Source: Otis tarda (Eukaryota; Chordata; Aves; Otidiformes; Otididae). Taken from it: a stretch of DNA of 64,000 nt. The stretch is from assembly GCA_026413225.1 (NCBI GenBank), contig CM048555.1:77507785-77571784 (forward strand), written 5' to 3'. Below are positions 40,201 to 50,952 of this stretch, piece after piece. The notes under the pieces are model-generated. The model saw only the letters and a program-made list of their open reading frames with translations, made no database searches and had not been told where the DNA came from. Every line of letters begins with the position of its first letter. Positions within the stretch are counted from its first letter, which is position 1. Made by a program: the position numbers and the translations under genes.

Positions 40201-41259
40201 CTGGTGTTGTGGGTTTTATGAGATAACCAATGAACTTGATCACTCATGATGGATAGCTTTGTTGTGGAATTAACAAGAAAGAGTGCTTTAGGGGATGCAG
40301 TTAATTCTTTTTCTTTTCTCTTTTTGAAAATATTACATATGAATCAAAGCACTTGAAACTAAACTTTCATATGAGAGAGAAAAAAAGATAGGTGCTCAGA
40401 TTTCAAAATGAACTCATGCTTTTATCCGTTATTTTTTGGTTGCTAAATATGAGTAAAGATGCTCATCCTCACCCAACCTGAAAATCAAGACTGTATGTCA
40501 CACTAAGTGTTGTAATATAATCCTCTCTCACCACCTCCAGCTGCTGAAAATCTCTGCTGTGATCAGAGTTATATACCCAATGTTGGTTTTAGCCCTATGA
40601 CTTCACCTTTCTCTCTCTGTTATTATATTTGTCCAACATAAGGTCAAGGACATTTTCTATCTCATTTCCACTCAGATAAATTCAGAGAACATCTAATTCT
40701 GGAAATGACTATCTACATTTATCTTGGAATTTCTAACAGATAGATGTGCAGCCCTCCATCTGCTTCTTCCTCCATTGTATCATAGCCTCGCTCATTATCA
40801 TAGATCATACACTGGTATTAACCTAACGTCCACCTTGTTCAGCTCAAAGAATGAGAAAATCATCCGGCAGTTCTATAGATCATGGCAGAGACTGATAGGG
40901 TCACAGTTGGCCCCAAAGTTTTGTAATAAACAGGGTGAAATAGAGTTTTCAGAGGGCAGAAACCAACATTGCATTCTGGAAGATGGTGCTATTGCAATAA
41001 TACTGAGCAACCTGAGAGAGCTTTCCATCTAGACATTTCTGGCACCAGGATCCCGCACTTGGATTTTATACATTCCAAGTGGATTCAGTTTTGTGAGGTC
41101 CACTAAAAAAAACAACAAAAAAATAAACACAAAAGCACTCATACACTCTTTCTTATTTAGACCTCTGTAAAAAAACACCAATCACACCATTTAAAAATAT
41201 CTCAAAGCTCTGAGATTATACATCTAAGCCCCTGTAATTATTTATTAATCACAGCAGAT
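34201..41259. other. AT-rich desert, no gene seen
   Basis: No recognisable exons. The interval 39.13-39.48 kb has a more mixed base composition and could be an old transposon, but I cannot name it. T runs near 38.32 kb and a repeated TTTTACCTGATCCAA word near 38.47 and 38.49 kb are simple local features. Confidence 0.45.
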
Positions 41260-41990
41260 TCAGATTTTTTCATATGGAGTTTCTCTGTGTCTTTCAGCAT
41301 CATCTGACCTCTTGGCCAGGACATTACTTGCTCCTTCTAAATAGCTTGCTTTCAAAAGTTTTGAGTTAAACTGCAAGGAGAGATACCAGAGTGTCAGCCC
41401 CAGAAGGTGGCAGCAGCAGTTAAACTTAACAGCTTGTTGCATCAATTGTTCATGATCACCCTGTGCAGCCTCATTTCTGCCAGCACAGACTCCTGTAGTA
41501 TTCTTGACCATGGCCATGAGGCCTCTTCTGCTTCAGAGCAAGTTGGTAACCCTTCCTCTGCTTGAAATTCAGCTTGTAGGATCTTTTTCTCTGAAATTTG
41601 CCATGCAACAAAAGTGTCCAGATAAGACACACCATGATGATGTCCACCCCATTAAGACTGGACCTCATCCTCATGTTTGTAATGAAAGTAGATGAGAAAG
41701 ATCTGAGTCCCCAAAGCTGCCTGAAGACCTGTGCATTTTTGACGTCTCAGACAAATCCCAACCCAGGTGTCAGGAACTACAAAATGCACGCATGGACCAT
41801 GGGCAGTGCCACCCCTTCTGTCTCTCACTTCTGCCTAGAGCCTACACTACCATTTGGGGCATTCACTCCTTCAAAGATCCAGCTGAAGAGCAGCCTGAAA
41901 ATGTCCTCTCTGTCACTGGCACAGCTGATAAGGGTCAGTAGACCTCAGAGGGTGAACAGCAAATGCCAGGAAGCACAACACTAGGCCTAC
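41260..41990. other. Richer, frame-dense block of unknown origin
   Basis: Base composition is less AT-rich than its surroundings, and several overlapping frames stay open on both strands: plus 41,598-41,984, and minus 41,260-41,517, 41,442-41,630 and 41,471-41,674. The minus strand reads somewhat like protein (SCASDREDIFRLLFSWIFEG around 41.88 kb; YLDTFVAWQISEKKILQAEF around 41.6 kb), with stops between. No domain is recognised. It may be a decayed retrocopy or an old transposon body. Confidence 0.25.
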
Positions 41991-42680
41991 AAAAGGCTTA
42001 TTTGAACACCTGCCTCATTCACAAAATTCACCTACTCTGGTTCTTACTGGCATGAATCGTCCATTTAAACTGACACTGATGAGACTGTATAACTTTTTTC
42101 TGTGTGGTTTTTTCCCCCCCCAATAGTTTGTCCCATCTTTTTTTTTACCAGCTGCAGGTGAACAGCTTCTTAATTGCACCTACTCATCTATTTGTGATAT
42201 ATTAGGAGAAATTAAAAAAAAAAAAAAGCAGTGAGGCAAAACAACACAAGCATTTTTCTAATATACAAAAATAAAAAAAAAAAAAAGAAAGTGGGATGTG
42301 GTGGACATTCCACACTTGGTCATACTTGCTTCTGCTTTCTGAGTAGCCCTTGCTTGGAAGTTTGGGTCGTAGTCTGAGCAGAAGCTGGCTGTGGTGCATG
42401 TCTTGAAATACAGAGCTCTCTCTGACCTTGAGGTACCTGCCATGCCCAACTAGGCCGATGGATCAAAAAAGAAATAGTGTTTCAGACAAGATTTGGCTGG
42501 TAATTGTACAAAGCAGCGTCAAATCACTGAGTAGAAGGTACAGAATGAGGTAGATTCAGGTAGACCTGGAAGCAGCTAAAGGAGTGGAGAAAGGTGTTTC
42601 TCTGGAATTATGTGAGAATACTATCACACATCGCAGAGATGATGAATGTGTATATATACATTCTCATCCAGCTTAGCATC

Positions 42681-43823
42681 TGTCGTAGTTCAGCCCTGAT
42701 CAGGACCAAACTACGCAGTCTCTCTCTCACTCCCCCCACCCTCCAAAAGAACAGGGAGAGAAAATATAAGGAAAAACGGCTCAAGGTTTGAGATAAGGAC
42801 AGGGAGAAATCCTTAAAGTTACCGTCACGGGCAAAACAGACTCGACTTGGGGAAAACCATTCATTTATTACTACAAACAGCAGGATAATGAGACAGAGAA
42901 CACGATAACCTCCATCCACCCCTCCCTCTTCCCAAGCTTAACTTTATCTCTACTACCTTCCCCCCCCGAGCGGCACAGGGGGGAAGAGGGAATGGGGGTT
43001 GCAGTCAGTTCATCATATGTTGTTTCACGCCGCTGCTTCATGGTCGGGGGAAGAACTCCTCACATTCCTCCCCTGCTCCATCGTGGGGTCCCACCCACGG
43101 GCCACAGTCCTTCGTGGAACTGCTCCGGCGTGGGTCATCTCTTCCACGGAGTACAGTCTCTCCAGAACAGCTGTCCCAGCGGGCCCTCCACAGGCCACAG
43201 CCGCCTTCAGGCATCCACCTCCCCGGGTACGGGGTCCTCCACGGGCTCCAAGTGGATCTCTGCTCCTCCGTGGACCTCCATGGGCTGCAGGGGGACAACC
43301 TGCTCCACCATGGTCGTCACCACAGGCTGCAGGGGAATCTTGGCCAGGAGCCGCATTACTCCTCCCCCTCCTTTCTGAACTGACCTTGGCGTCTGCAGCC
43401 GTTCCTCACTCACAACAGGGTGGTAGATGTCTCTCAGGATCTTTTTACATCTTAATCACTTCTCATCTCCTTTCCACTTCTTGCAGCTGGGCCGGACCAA
43501 GTCGGGCCCAGTCGGCTGCCTGGCAAGAGGCCAGAGGGTGAGGCCTGCAAGGCCCATGAGGCCTGCGCCTCCCCCTCTGCGCCTCCGCCCCCGCTCAGCT
43601 TCTTCACATCTTCTCTTCTCTCTTTTTTTCTGTTTTCCCCTTCTTAAATACGTTATCGCAGAGGCGTTATCACGGGACATTCTGCTACCAATCGGCTCGG
43701 CCTTGGCCAGCAGCAGGTCCGCCCTAGGCCTGGCCAAGTCCACTGAACAAAGGGGAGCGACTTCTAGCAGTTTCCTGCAGAAGCTACCACCTTAGGCCCC
43801 CCCTCACTAACAAAACCACGACA
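42681..43823 (-). mobile_element. Solo LTR, probable ERVL-like avian endogenous retrovirus (copy 2)
   Basis: Ends are TGTCGT on the left and ACGACA on the right, a perfect 6-bp inverted terminal pair. The 5-bp duplication GCATC lies on both sides (42,676-42,680 and 43,824-43,828). Sense is the minus strand: CCAAT box and TATA-like box near the right end, AATAAA (plus-strand TTTATT, 42,864-42,869) near the left end. The middle (about 43.05-43.6 kb) is very GC-rich with degenerate CTCC-ACGGG-CTGCAG-like repeats. By eye it differs from copy 3 at only a few percent of positions, so the two come from closely related and fairly recent insertions. No internal viral sequence adjoins it. Confidence 0.9.
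43643..43692 (-). promoter_or_regulatory. LTR promoter motifs (copy 2)
   Basis: On the minus strand the CCAAT box (plus-strand CCAAT, 43,688-43,692) precedes TATTTAAG (plus-strand CTTAAATA, 43,643-43,650). The AATAAA signal is about 775 bp further downstream, which implies a long transcribed R region. Confidence 0.55.
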
Positions 43824-44015
43824 GCATCTCTTCTCCTCCACCTCCCTAATATCTTCCATAACTTGCATTTTTCAAATTTAAAAACTGATGTGAGTAACTT
43901 CTAGGCATTTTCACAAAGCTATCTTCTCACCCATAGAAGGAAGATAGTGGCAGGAAGAAAGGAAAAGTGTAGCAGGAGCTGATCCTTCCGCAGAGCATCA
44001 CTCTGTTGTGTTTTT

Positions 44016-44170
44016 AGAATCATAGAATCACAGAATGTTTTGGGTTGGAAGGGACCTCCAAAAGCCATCTAGTCCAACCCCCCTGCAAGGAGCAGGGACA
44101 TCTCCAACCAGATCAGGTTGCTCAGAGCCTCATCCGACCTGGCCTTGAATGTTTCCAGGGATGGGGCATA
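44016..44170 (-). mobile_element. Short CR1 LINE 3' end
   Basis: The plus strand reads AGAATCATAGAATCACAGAA and then GGGTTGGAAGGGACCTCC, CATCTAGTCCAACCC, GCAAGGAGCAGGGACAT and CCAGGGATGGGGCA. These are the reverse complement of the CR1 3' untranslated end with its ATTCTATG-type tail. The match stops near 44,170, so this is a severely 5'-truncated copy, the usual fate of CR1 insertions. It retains no coding part. The sequence is close to that of the copy at 57.1 kb. Confidence 0.9.
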
Positions 44171-47100
44171 CATTGCTTTCCTCTAGAGGTCCCACATCTT
44201 TGCTTGGGATGTAGGCTCCTGATTGACAGTACTTTAAAAACTTGTACTTACTTTTTCCAACAGATCTTACTACCTACCATTTTCATATTGGTATCTTGCA
44301 AAAGGTTTATCTGAAATAGTAAATGTTTAAAAATGGTTTATCACAGAAAATGAGGCAAGATGGTATTTCAAGAGGTCATTTGTGCTGTCTCCAATCTTTT
44401 GCACAGAGGTAGAATTAATTAATTATAAAAGTTTAAGACAAAGATCTAAGTTGTTCTTACAGAGTTGCAGATTCCAGAAATTCCTGTGATGTCCTATTCC
44501 AGTGCTTTTTCTCCAGATGAAAAGCTTTTGTTACTGTGTAACCTACACTGCCTTTGTTGCTGTATAAACTCCATTCCTTCTCACTTTCCTGGCACAGGAC
44601 ATGAATAATAAACTCACTGTCACACTACAAACGGGGAGTCTTGTTATCTCTCTCCTAAATTGCAGTGTTATAATCAGTGAGTTGAATCCTACTGGTTTTC
44701 TTCTCTTTTTCTAGGTGAGTTGCATTTTACATCCCAGCAAGAGAAGAACTATATAAATCTAATGCCCAGCAAGAAATAAAAAAGAGAACCAAATGGATGA
44801 AAGGAGAAACAAATCTACAGAATTATGAGCTTAATAGTGCAATTTACACAATGTCTTGTCTTCTGTGTTGTATTATTGCTCTATTTATCTTTTTGTTGTC
44901 CAGTTAATCTAATATTCATACATCCCATAGATAAATTCTGGATTATTAAAATATGAATTGGATCAAGGGACATGCTGATATACACCCAAATATTTGAGCA
45001 TCAACAATCTACAGCATGTTTTAATAATGTAGCCTAAAACTACTAATTGTATTACAGGGTTTGAGGTGATTTTTTGCTAAATGGCAACAGCAAATAATTA
45101 AGTAAACAATTTAACAAGCAGAGAATCTCTCAAGCTGTATCTTGATGTATCACTGGAGACACTAATGAAATTCTGTTCAAAAAGACATAAGAGAACTCTC
45201 AAAAGTAAATCCTCTCAAAAAAGGCATGTTTGGGAGAAATTAGAACTTTTGAAAGAGAATTGAAGCTGACAAATATTGAAAACATTTATTTAAAAAGTTG
45301 TTTAAAGAACAAGGTAGATAACATCTATTGCTATTGCCATAAAATTTGTGTGTCAGATTGTGATTAAAAAGTGATATGCTATATTTTTATTACCATGCCA
45401 AAATTAATGTTTTAGTCCTTTCTCCAGTGCAATAAATTAAAATATTTTAATAGCGACATGATGAAAACATTTTATGCCTGACCAAGTGTCATAATGCATG
45501 GCCATGGGGAACCTGATGGCATCAACTTTGAGTATGTTAGAAAAACTTATTTTTCAAAAAAGTCTGTGTTATTCACATAGATTTCCATTCACATCAAATT
45601 GATTTTTTTTTTCAGAACTGCAGGGAGTATTAAAAGAAGTATATTTGCTTTCTATAAGGGCTCATCTACCTACTCCTTGCGATCATGAGCCACATCAGCA
45701 TTTTTATTATAACTGAAGATTGAGCCAGGGCCATTCAGAGCTGGAATACAGAACCTCGGAAGGTCCAGCAAAATGTGTTATGACAGAAGCTGAGAGAGAA
45801 ATCTGTTATTGATCTGGAATAAATTCAGCTCTTCATCCCTCCCCATTCTGAATTATATAAACAATCTTATTACACTAGATAAACTATTTTAAAAATTCTT
45901 TTACTTTTGGGAGGACAATGATATTTCCCAGAGTTGTTGGGCATGGTGTTTGGTATAAATACAAAGTACCTTTTAAAGGAGGAGAAATTGCAATGACAAT
46001 TAGAATGATTGGTGAAGAAGGAATAATCTTTTGACTAAACTGTGATCTGTGTTTCAGGCAGTTTGAGTTAGTCACAGATTCTTTAAGCGCTTGCTTTAAT
46101 ATCCTATCAATAAAAAGTGACTTCTTTGTCTTAGAAAGGTTTGGTGAGGGTCTCAAAATATATACACATATATATGCATCAATCTTGTAATAGAGACCAG
46201 AGCAGAAGCAGGGAAGAATCTTGAACACGTTCGAATATTGCATAGAGTTCAGAGGGTTGTGTAAATGTTTGTGATGAGATATCAAGGGAGAACTGAAAGC
46301 ACAATACCTAGATGCCACAGTGAAGAACTTGGAAAATTCTTTGGCAGACCTATACTGATCACAGTCTTCCTGCTTTTGCATCACAACATAGGCTCATTCA
46401 ATTAAAAAAAAAAAAAAGAAAGAATACATAAGAAAAAACAACCTCTGTTATCAACTCACTATTGCTATTAATTGCGATATTATTGAATTACTAACAACAC
46501 ATTTTTTAGAAAATTACAGCATAGGCCAGGTATACAGCTTTATGCTTTCCAATACACCCAAAATCACAAAAACCAAAATCCTACAAATTGTGAAACAATT
46601 TAAAAAGGAATTGTGTATCCTTGCATCTCTCAAGGGAGTGGTGAAAATGTCATTGTTCATAAGGAAGCAGTCACAAAACAATCTCTATAGTTCAAAAACA
46701 GAACTAGAGTTCAAAACCAGAACTAGTATTCAGAACCATCATACACAGCAGGAAGTGCATTCCAGGTTGATTATGGCAAATCACTGTGCTCTGTTCCTTG
46801 ATTTGCAAAAGCCATTGCACAATGATCTTTAACTACACAGATTTGTATACACAGGCTATTATGTCATATTGCTTAATTTAATTATCCAATATGTAGGATG
46901 CTCAATTGAGTGAATATCTCTTCTTTTCAAATTAGCTACATGAACTAGAATCAGAGGAAAAAGAGGAGGAGAAGAAAAAAAAATAAAGTATTACGATTAA
47001 ACTCTAATGAGTTATTCAAGCACAAAAAGAATAAAAAGCTAAGGTGTTAGGAAAAATCTCTATTAATCTTCTGCACTATCCACTTCTTAAAATACGTTTT

Positions 47101-47689
47101 CTAGTGACAGAGGCGTAGTTTATGTTCTTAAGATTCCAGCAGAATATCTTCAAAGTACTGGATGTTCATACTGGTTTGCCAAGTATGATCATTAGTACAA
47201 AAAAAAAAAAATCTCCACTTTCCTCAGATGTTGAGACAGAACCTAAACTTGTAATTTTTTACTTCTAGAATTATTTTCTGTCCTAAAGGTACATTTCATT
47301 TGGATAAGACAGATAATTGTCCAAGGAGGACAGGAGAATTCTGTGATGTCCCGGTAGAGTCCATCAACATTGTGTTTCAAAAATCCTATTCAGGTTATGA
47401 ATAGAATGATCTCATACTTTTCTCTCATACAGACAGAATGTTTATGCAGAAAAAAAAAAACCTATGTAACATGACTCCTATTTTCCCATGCCATTCCTTT
47501 GAAGAGTTTTATGCTATAAAGTCCAAGGGAATCCAAATCAGGTGAACAATTTGTAATGAAATAACGTTTCCTTGCTGTCTTCTATAGAGCATGATTTTAT
47601 GTTTTCTATTTCAGATTACTTGCATCAAAGAATATTTCTTTGTTCTTGTTCAGTTCAGAACAAAGAACCAGATGGGGAATTTTAGGAAT
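44171..47689. other. AT-rich non-coding DNA; chance-like frames
   Basis: No named repeat or exon. The longest frame outside repeats is on the minus strand, 46,381 to 45,884, about 165 codons from an ATG. It has no recognisable domain and I do not call it a gene. The interval 44.9-45.6 kb is dense in AATTAA-type words and could be a conserved non-coding element. A 19-bp tandem duplication is listed separately. Confidence 0.4.
46691..46738 (+). repeat. 19-bp tandem repeat, about 2.5 copies
   Basis: Units TTCAAAAACAGAACTAGAG, TTCAAAACCAGAACTAGTA and the partial TTCAGAACCA follow one another without gaps. Confidence 0.8.
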
Positions 47690-48300
47690 TTAGACATTAG
47701 TCTGAATGTCATTCTGCCACTAGGGTACAGGTCCCTGTGAGACCTGACCCGCAAACACTCATCTGGTCCATAACCTTGACAGCAAAGCCCTGTGCAGTAG
47801 AGACACTCCTTTTCTGAAGGAACACACAACCCACTCCCCATCTTTTTTGCCTGTCTTTCATAAAAAGCCTGTATCCACCTAACAGCACTCTGCACAACAA
47901 TCCTAGCGAGCCACCAGCTCTGTGACTCTGAACAGACCTCTAATTCCTCCTGCTTGGTTCCCATGCTGCTTTCTCAAGGACAGTGTGAGTACCTCCCCGC
48001 AGTCAAAATATCCTCCAAAAGCTTCCTCCCTCTTCTCCCCACACCTAAACTTCTCTCTGGGCTTTGTTGTCCAACCTAAGACTATCCTAGGTCTCCTCTC
48101 TAGATTAGCAAACCTGCTAGCAAAGATACTTCTGTCCGGCTTTGTTAGATTCATCCTGTCTTTCTATGGAGGTTTTTGTTCTTCAAAGAGTGTCCAACAA
48201 ACATATGACCAAAAGCTCTACCTGCGACACCAGATGCACAGCCAGATAATGGGTTGGAGTTTCCTCATGGCAGAAGAGGAAACAGGATGAGGATATTTTG
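47690..48300 (-). mobile_element. Old CR1-type LINE fragment with ORF1 esterase C-terminus
   Basis: The minus strand between about 48,275 and 48,060 translates, across stops, to the end of the SGNH-type esterase found in ORF1 of CR1 elements. Recognisable pieces in order are WCRR, TLFEEQ and NLTKPDRSIFASRFANLERR. These correspond to the family's W-C-R-R, G-T-L-F-E-E-Q and H-L-T-K-x-G-R-S-I-F-x-x-R-L-A-x-L-V-R-R landmarks as I remember them. The stretch down to about 47,690 continues with protein-like text (WIQAFYERQAKKMGSGLCV) that I do not recognise; it may be the part after the esterase. Most CR1 insertions keep only the 3' end, so a 5' portion is less usual. The copy is old and carries several disabling changes. 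Which CR1-like clade it belongs to is uncertain. Confidence 0.6.
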
Positions 48301-48539
48301 CTTCTTGGATTCGCCACTCCTTTACTAGAATAAATAGAATATGGATTTGGAGTCACCAAATTCTCCCAACGCATTTCAAAACGAAACCCAAGAGTGTACT
48401 ATGAACTCCTCTAGCTGGACCCACAAACCTAAAAGTCAGGATTTGCAAAAACAGATGATTTTGTTGTGTGTTGACGCCATGTGTTCATTAAGTTAAGAAA
48501 TCTTGGGGCGAGGAGAATGATGCACTACATGCTTCTTTA

Positions 48540-49280
48540 CTAAACAGGAGCAGCATAGATGTGGTCTGAATCTATTTTAATTTAATTCAGTGTACAGCGT
48601 CACCTTAATTCTAAATAAAATGAGCTTAGAATTTCATAATTAATATGCATACTATTTCTATTTTAAAGGGAACATAGGGAATAATGAAATAAGATAAATA
48701 TAAATGCTCCTTTCAACAACATTTTTATTGTTATATCTTCCTGTGACAGTTAAGATATCAATTATAGACCTAATATTGCAAGTTTGCTTTTGTAATGTAA
48801 TTAAAAGTTAGATAATTACTGTCAGTGAAAAATCAGATATAATGTCATTAATTCAAAATTAGACATCAGAAAGAAATTGTTACAATTTTATTAACTTATC
48901 AGGCATCTAGTTATGTTGCAGCATTTTGCTGACATTTCAAAAACCATTTGGATATCAATAAAAAGGTAGCTAAACTGTGCTAATTGACAATTTGGAAATA
49001 GGTTGGTTGGTAACTTGTAGCTGCTTTGAAATATTTCCGTTAAAGCTTAATAATCTCTTTTAAGTAGATTCCGCTTAAAATATTTAAATTTAAATTAAAA
49101 CTTAATTTTTATATGAATTTTTCATCGTAATTGGCAGAGAAATTAGATATGGATGTTCATATTACTGTTTAATAGGTGTTCTTGTTATCATTTGATATTA
49201 AAAACAATGCAATCACTGTTCTGTCATGTTTTGAAATCTAAATTGAGAATTAGTGCTTTAGGAAACAATGGATTAATATA
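48540..49280. other. Candidate conserved non-coding element
   Basis: Very AT-rich but complex sequence, free of named repeats and dense in homeodomain- and POU-type words. Examples are TCATAATTAATATGCAT (48,634-48,650) and an inverted pair GTAATTA / TAATTAC (48,797-48,803 and 48,813-48,819). Vertebrate developmental enhancers in gene deserts often look like this. No alignment was possible, so conservation is an inference from texture only. Confidence 0.3.
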
Positions 49281-50947
49281 ATTGTACAGATTTTTTGTAG
49301 TAATGGAATTCCTATACTGGATCAGACCTATAGACTGTCATCTTCTCTGATATTTGCAAGTACCAGATGTTGCAGAAGAATGCATAAATCCTCCCATTTT
49401 CAGTCACCAGATGTGTAATCTCTCCCCATGAAGGTCTCATTATAATCCCAAGGGATTTGGTTTAAAGCATTAAGTACAACACTCATTTTGTTTTATTTTA
49501 CAAATCTCAGACAGTTTTAACTACTATATGTCTAAATATTTCTTTTCCATATGAACACAGTCTTTCTTAGAGCTTCTCTGATTTGGGCTATTTCTTCAGT
49601 GAAGTCTACTAAATGCATTATAAGCTGGTAAAAAATATTTGCAAAAAGCCCAAAGAAAATTGTATTGGAAAATACAAATGCAGATCTCAGCTCCAGGTTT
49701 GCTGTATGCTTTGCATGAGGAACAGGGACACCAGAAAAAAAGCACCTAAATAGAAAAAAGTTCGGCTCTGCAAATTTACTTGGGAGAAAATTACCATCCT
49801 CCAGTGTTCCTGAAAAAATGAATAGCCTGAAAAAATAAGAAACACAGAAGAAATACCAAGTCTTTATGCTAGAGAAGTCACATGTGTTCCCTAAGAATCA
49901 GCAGCAAATCACTAAAGTTGACATGATTTGTGACGGTATTAATTAGAAGTTGGCAAGGCCATCTATCTGGGCAGCTGTGTCCTGGAGACATCACAGATTT
50001 TGCATTGCTGGGCTACCTGTCTGTACATCCAGCATGAATTCACTGATGAGCTGATTCCCCATTCTCCTGAAGTCTGTCAATATGAGGAGCCAGCTGACCT
50101 GTGCGACTAGAAGTCGTGAGTAGTTCATAATTAAAATCTTCCTCAAAGCCGTGGCCTCTGTGTATCATGGTTCCTAAATAGCCGTTCAGAAAGGCTGATT
50201 GAAAACCTCTCTGGTTCACCAAAACTGACATAAATCTGAGCATTCTTTCATGAAGTGCAGATGTGTTTTAACTGAAAATTCTCAATCAATTTTATTATCT
50301 GAAAATGTTAAATTCAAGAGATGATTCCTGAGGAAGAGACATAGCTACGTCTCAGGATGCATTGAATAAGCATACCCAAGTCCCCACTGAATTCCCAACT
50401 ATTCTGTGCTTCCTCCTATTTTTCCTAGAAAATACTATGAGCCTTGAAAAAATGTTCACATTGTACCATGATGCTGTCTGCAATGTGGGCACTTGACGAT
50501 GGAAAATAAATTCATATGCACTGTCATATTGATTACATATAGGTTGTATACAATGGCAGGACAGAGTCAGACTTTCAGCCTTAAGTTGGAAGCATCCAGA
50601 ATAGGATTCAAAATCTAATAGCACGAGTCATCAGTGTAACACAGGGAGAAAGCAATGTACCTCTGTAGAAGAATAAAAAAAAAATATCTGAAAAATACCC
50701 CATGACATGACCAAAGACTCAGAAAATGTCTTGGATATAACAAGTGGGAAACACTGAACGTAGATGTAAATATAAACTCATCCATTATCTGGTTCCTGAG
50801 TCTAGAATCCATTCTTTGTTATATATTTTAACACATATTTTAAAATAACTGAGAGGGAATTAAAGAGTTTAAAGCTTCTACCTTCTTCCTCTCAGGGAAA
50901 AGTTTCTAATAGCTGCTCTTTCACTGATAAAGTATACGAGTGGATAA
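49281..50947. other. AT-rich non-coding DNA, no gene seen
   Basis: Short frames only; nothing recognisable. It ends at the target-site duplication of the next LTR. Confidence 0.5.
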
Positions 50948-50952
50948 AGTAC

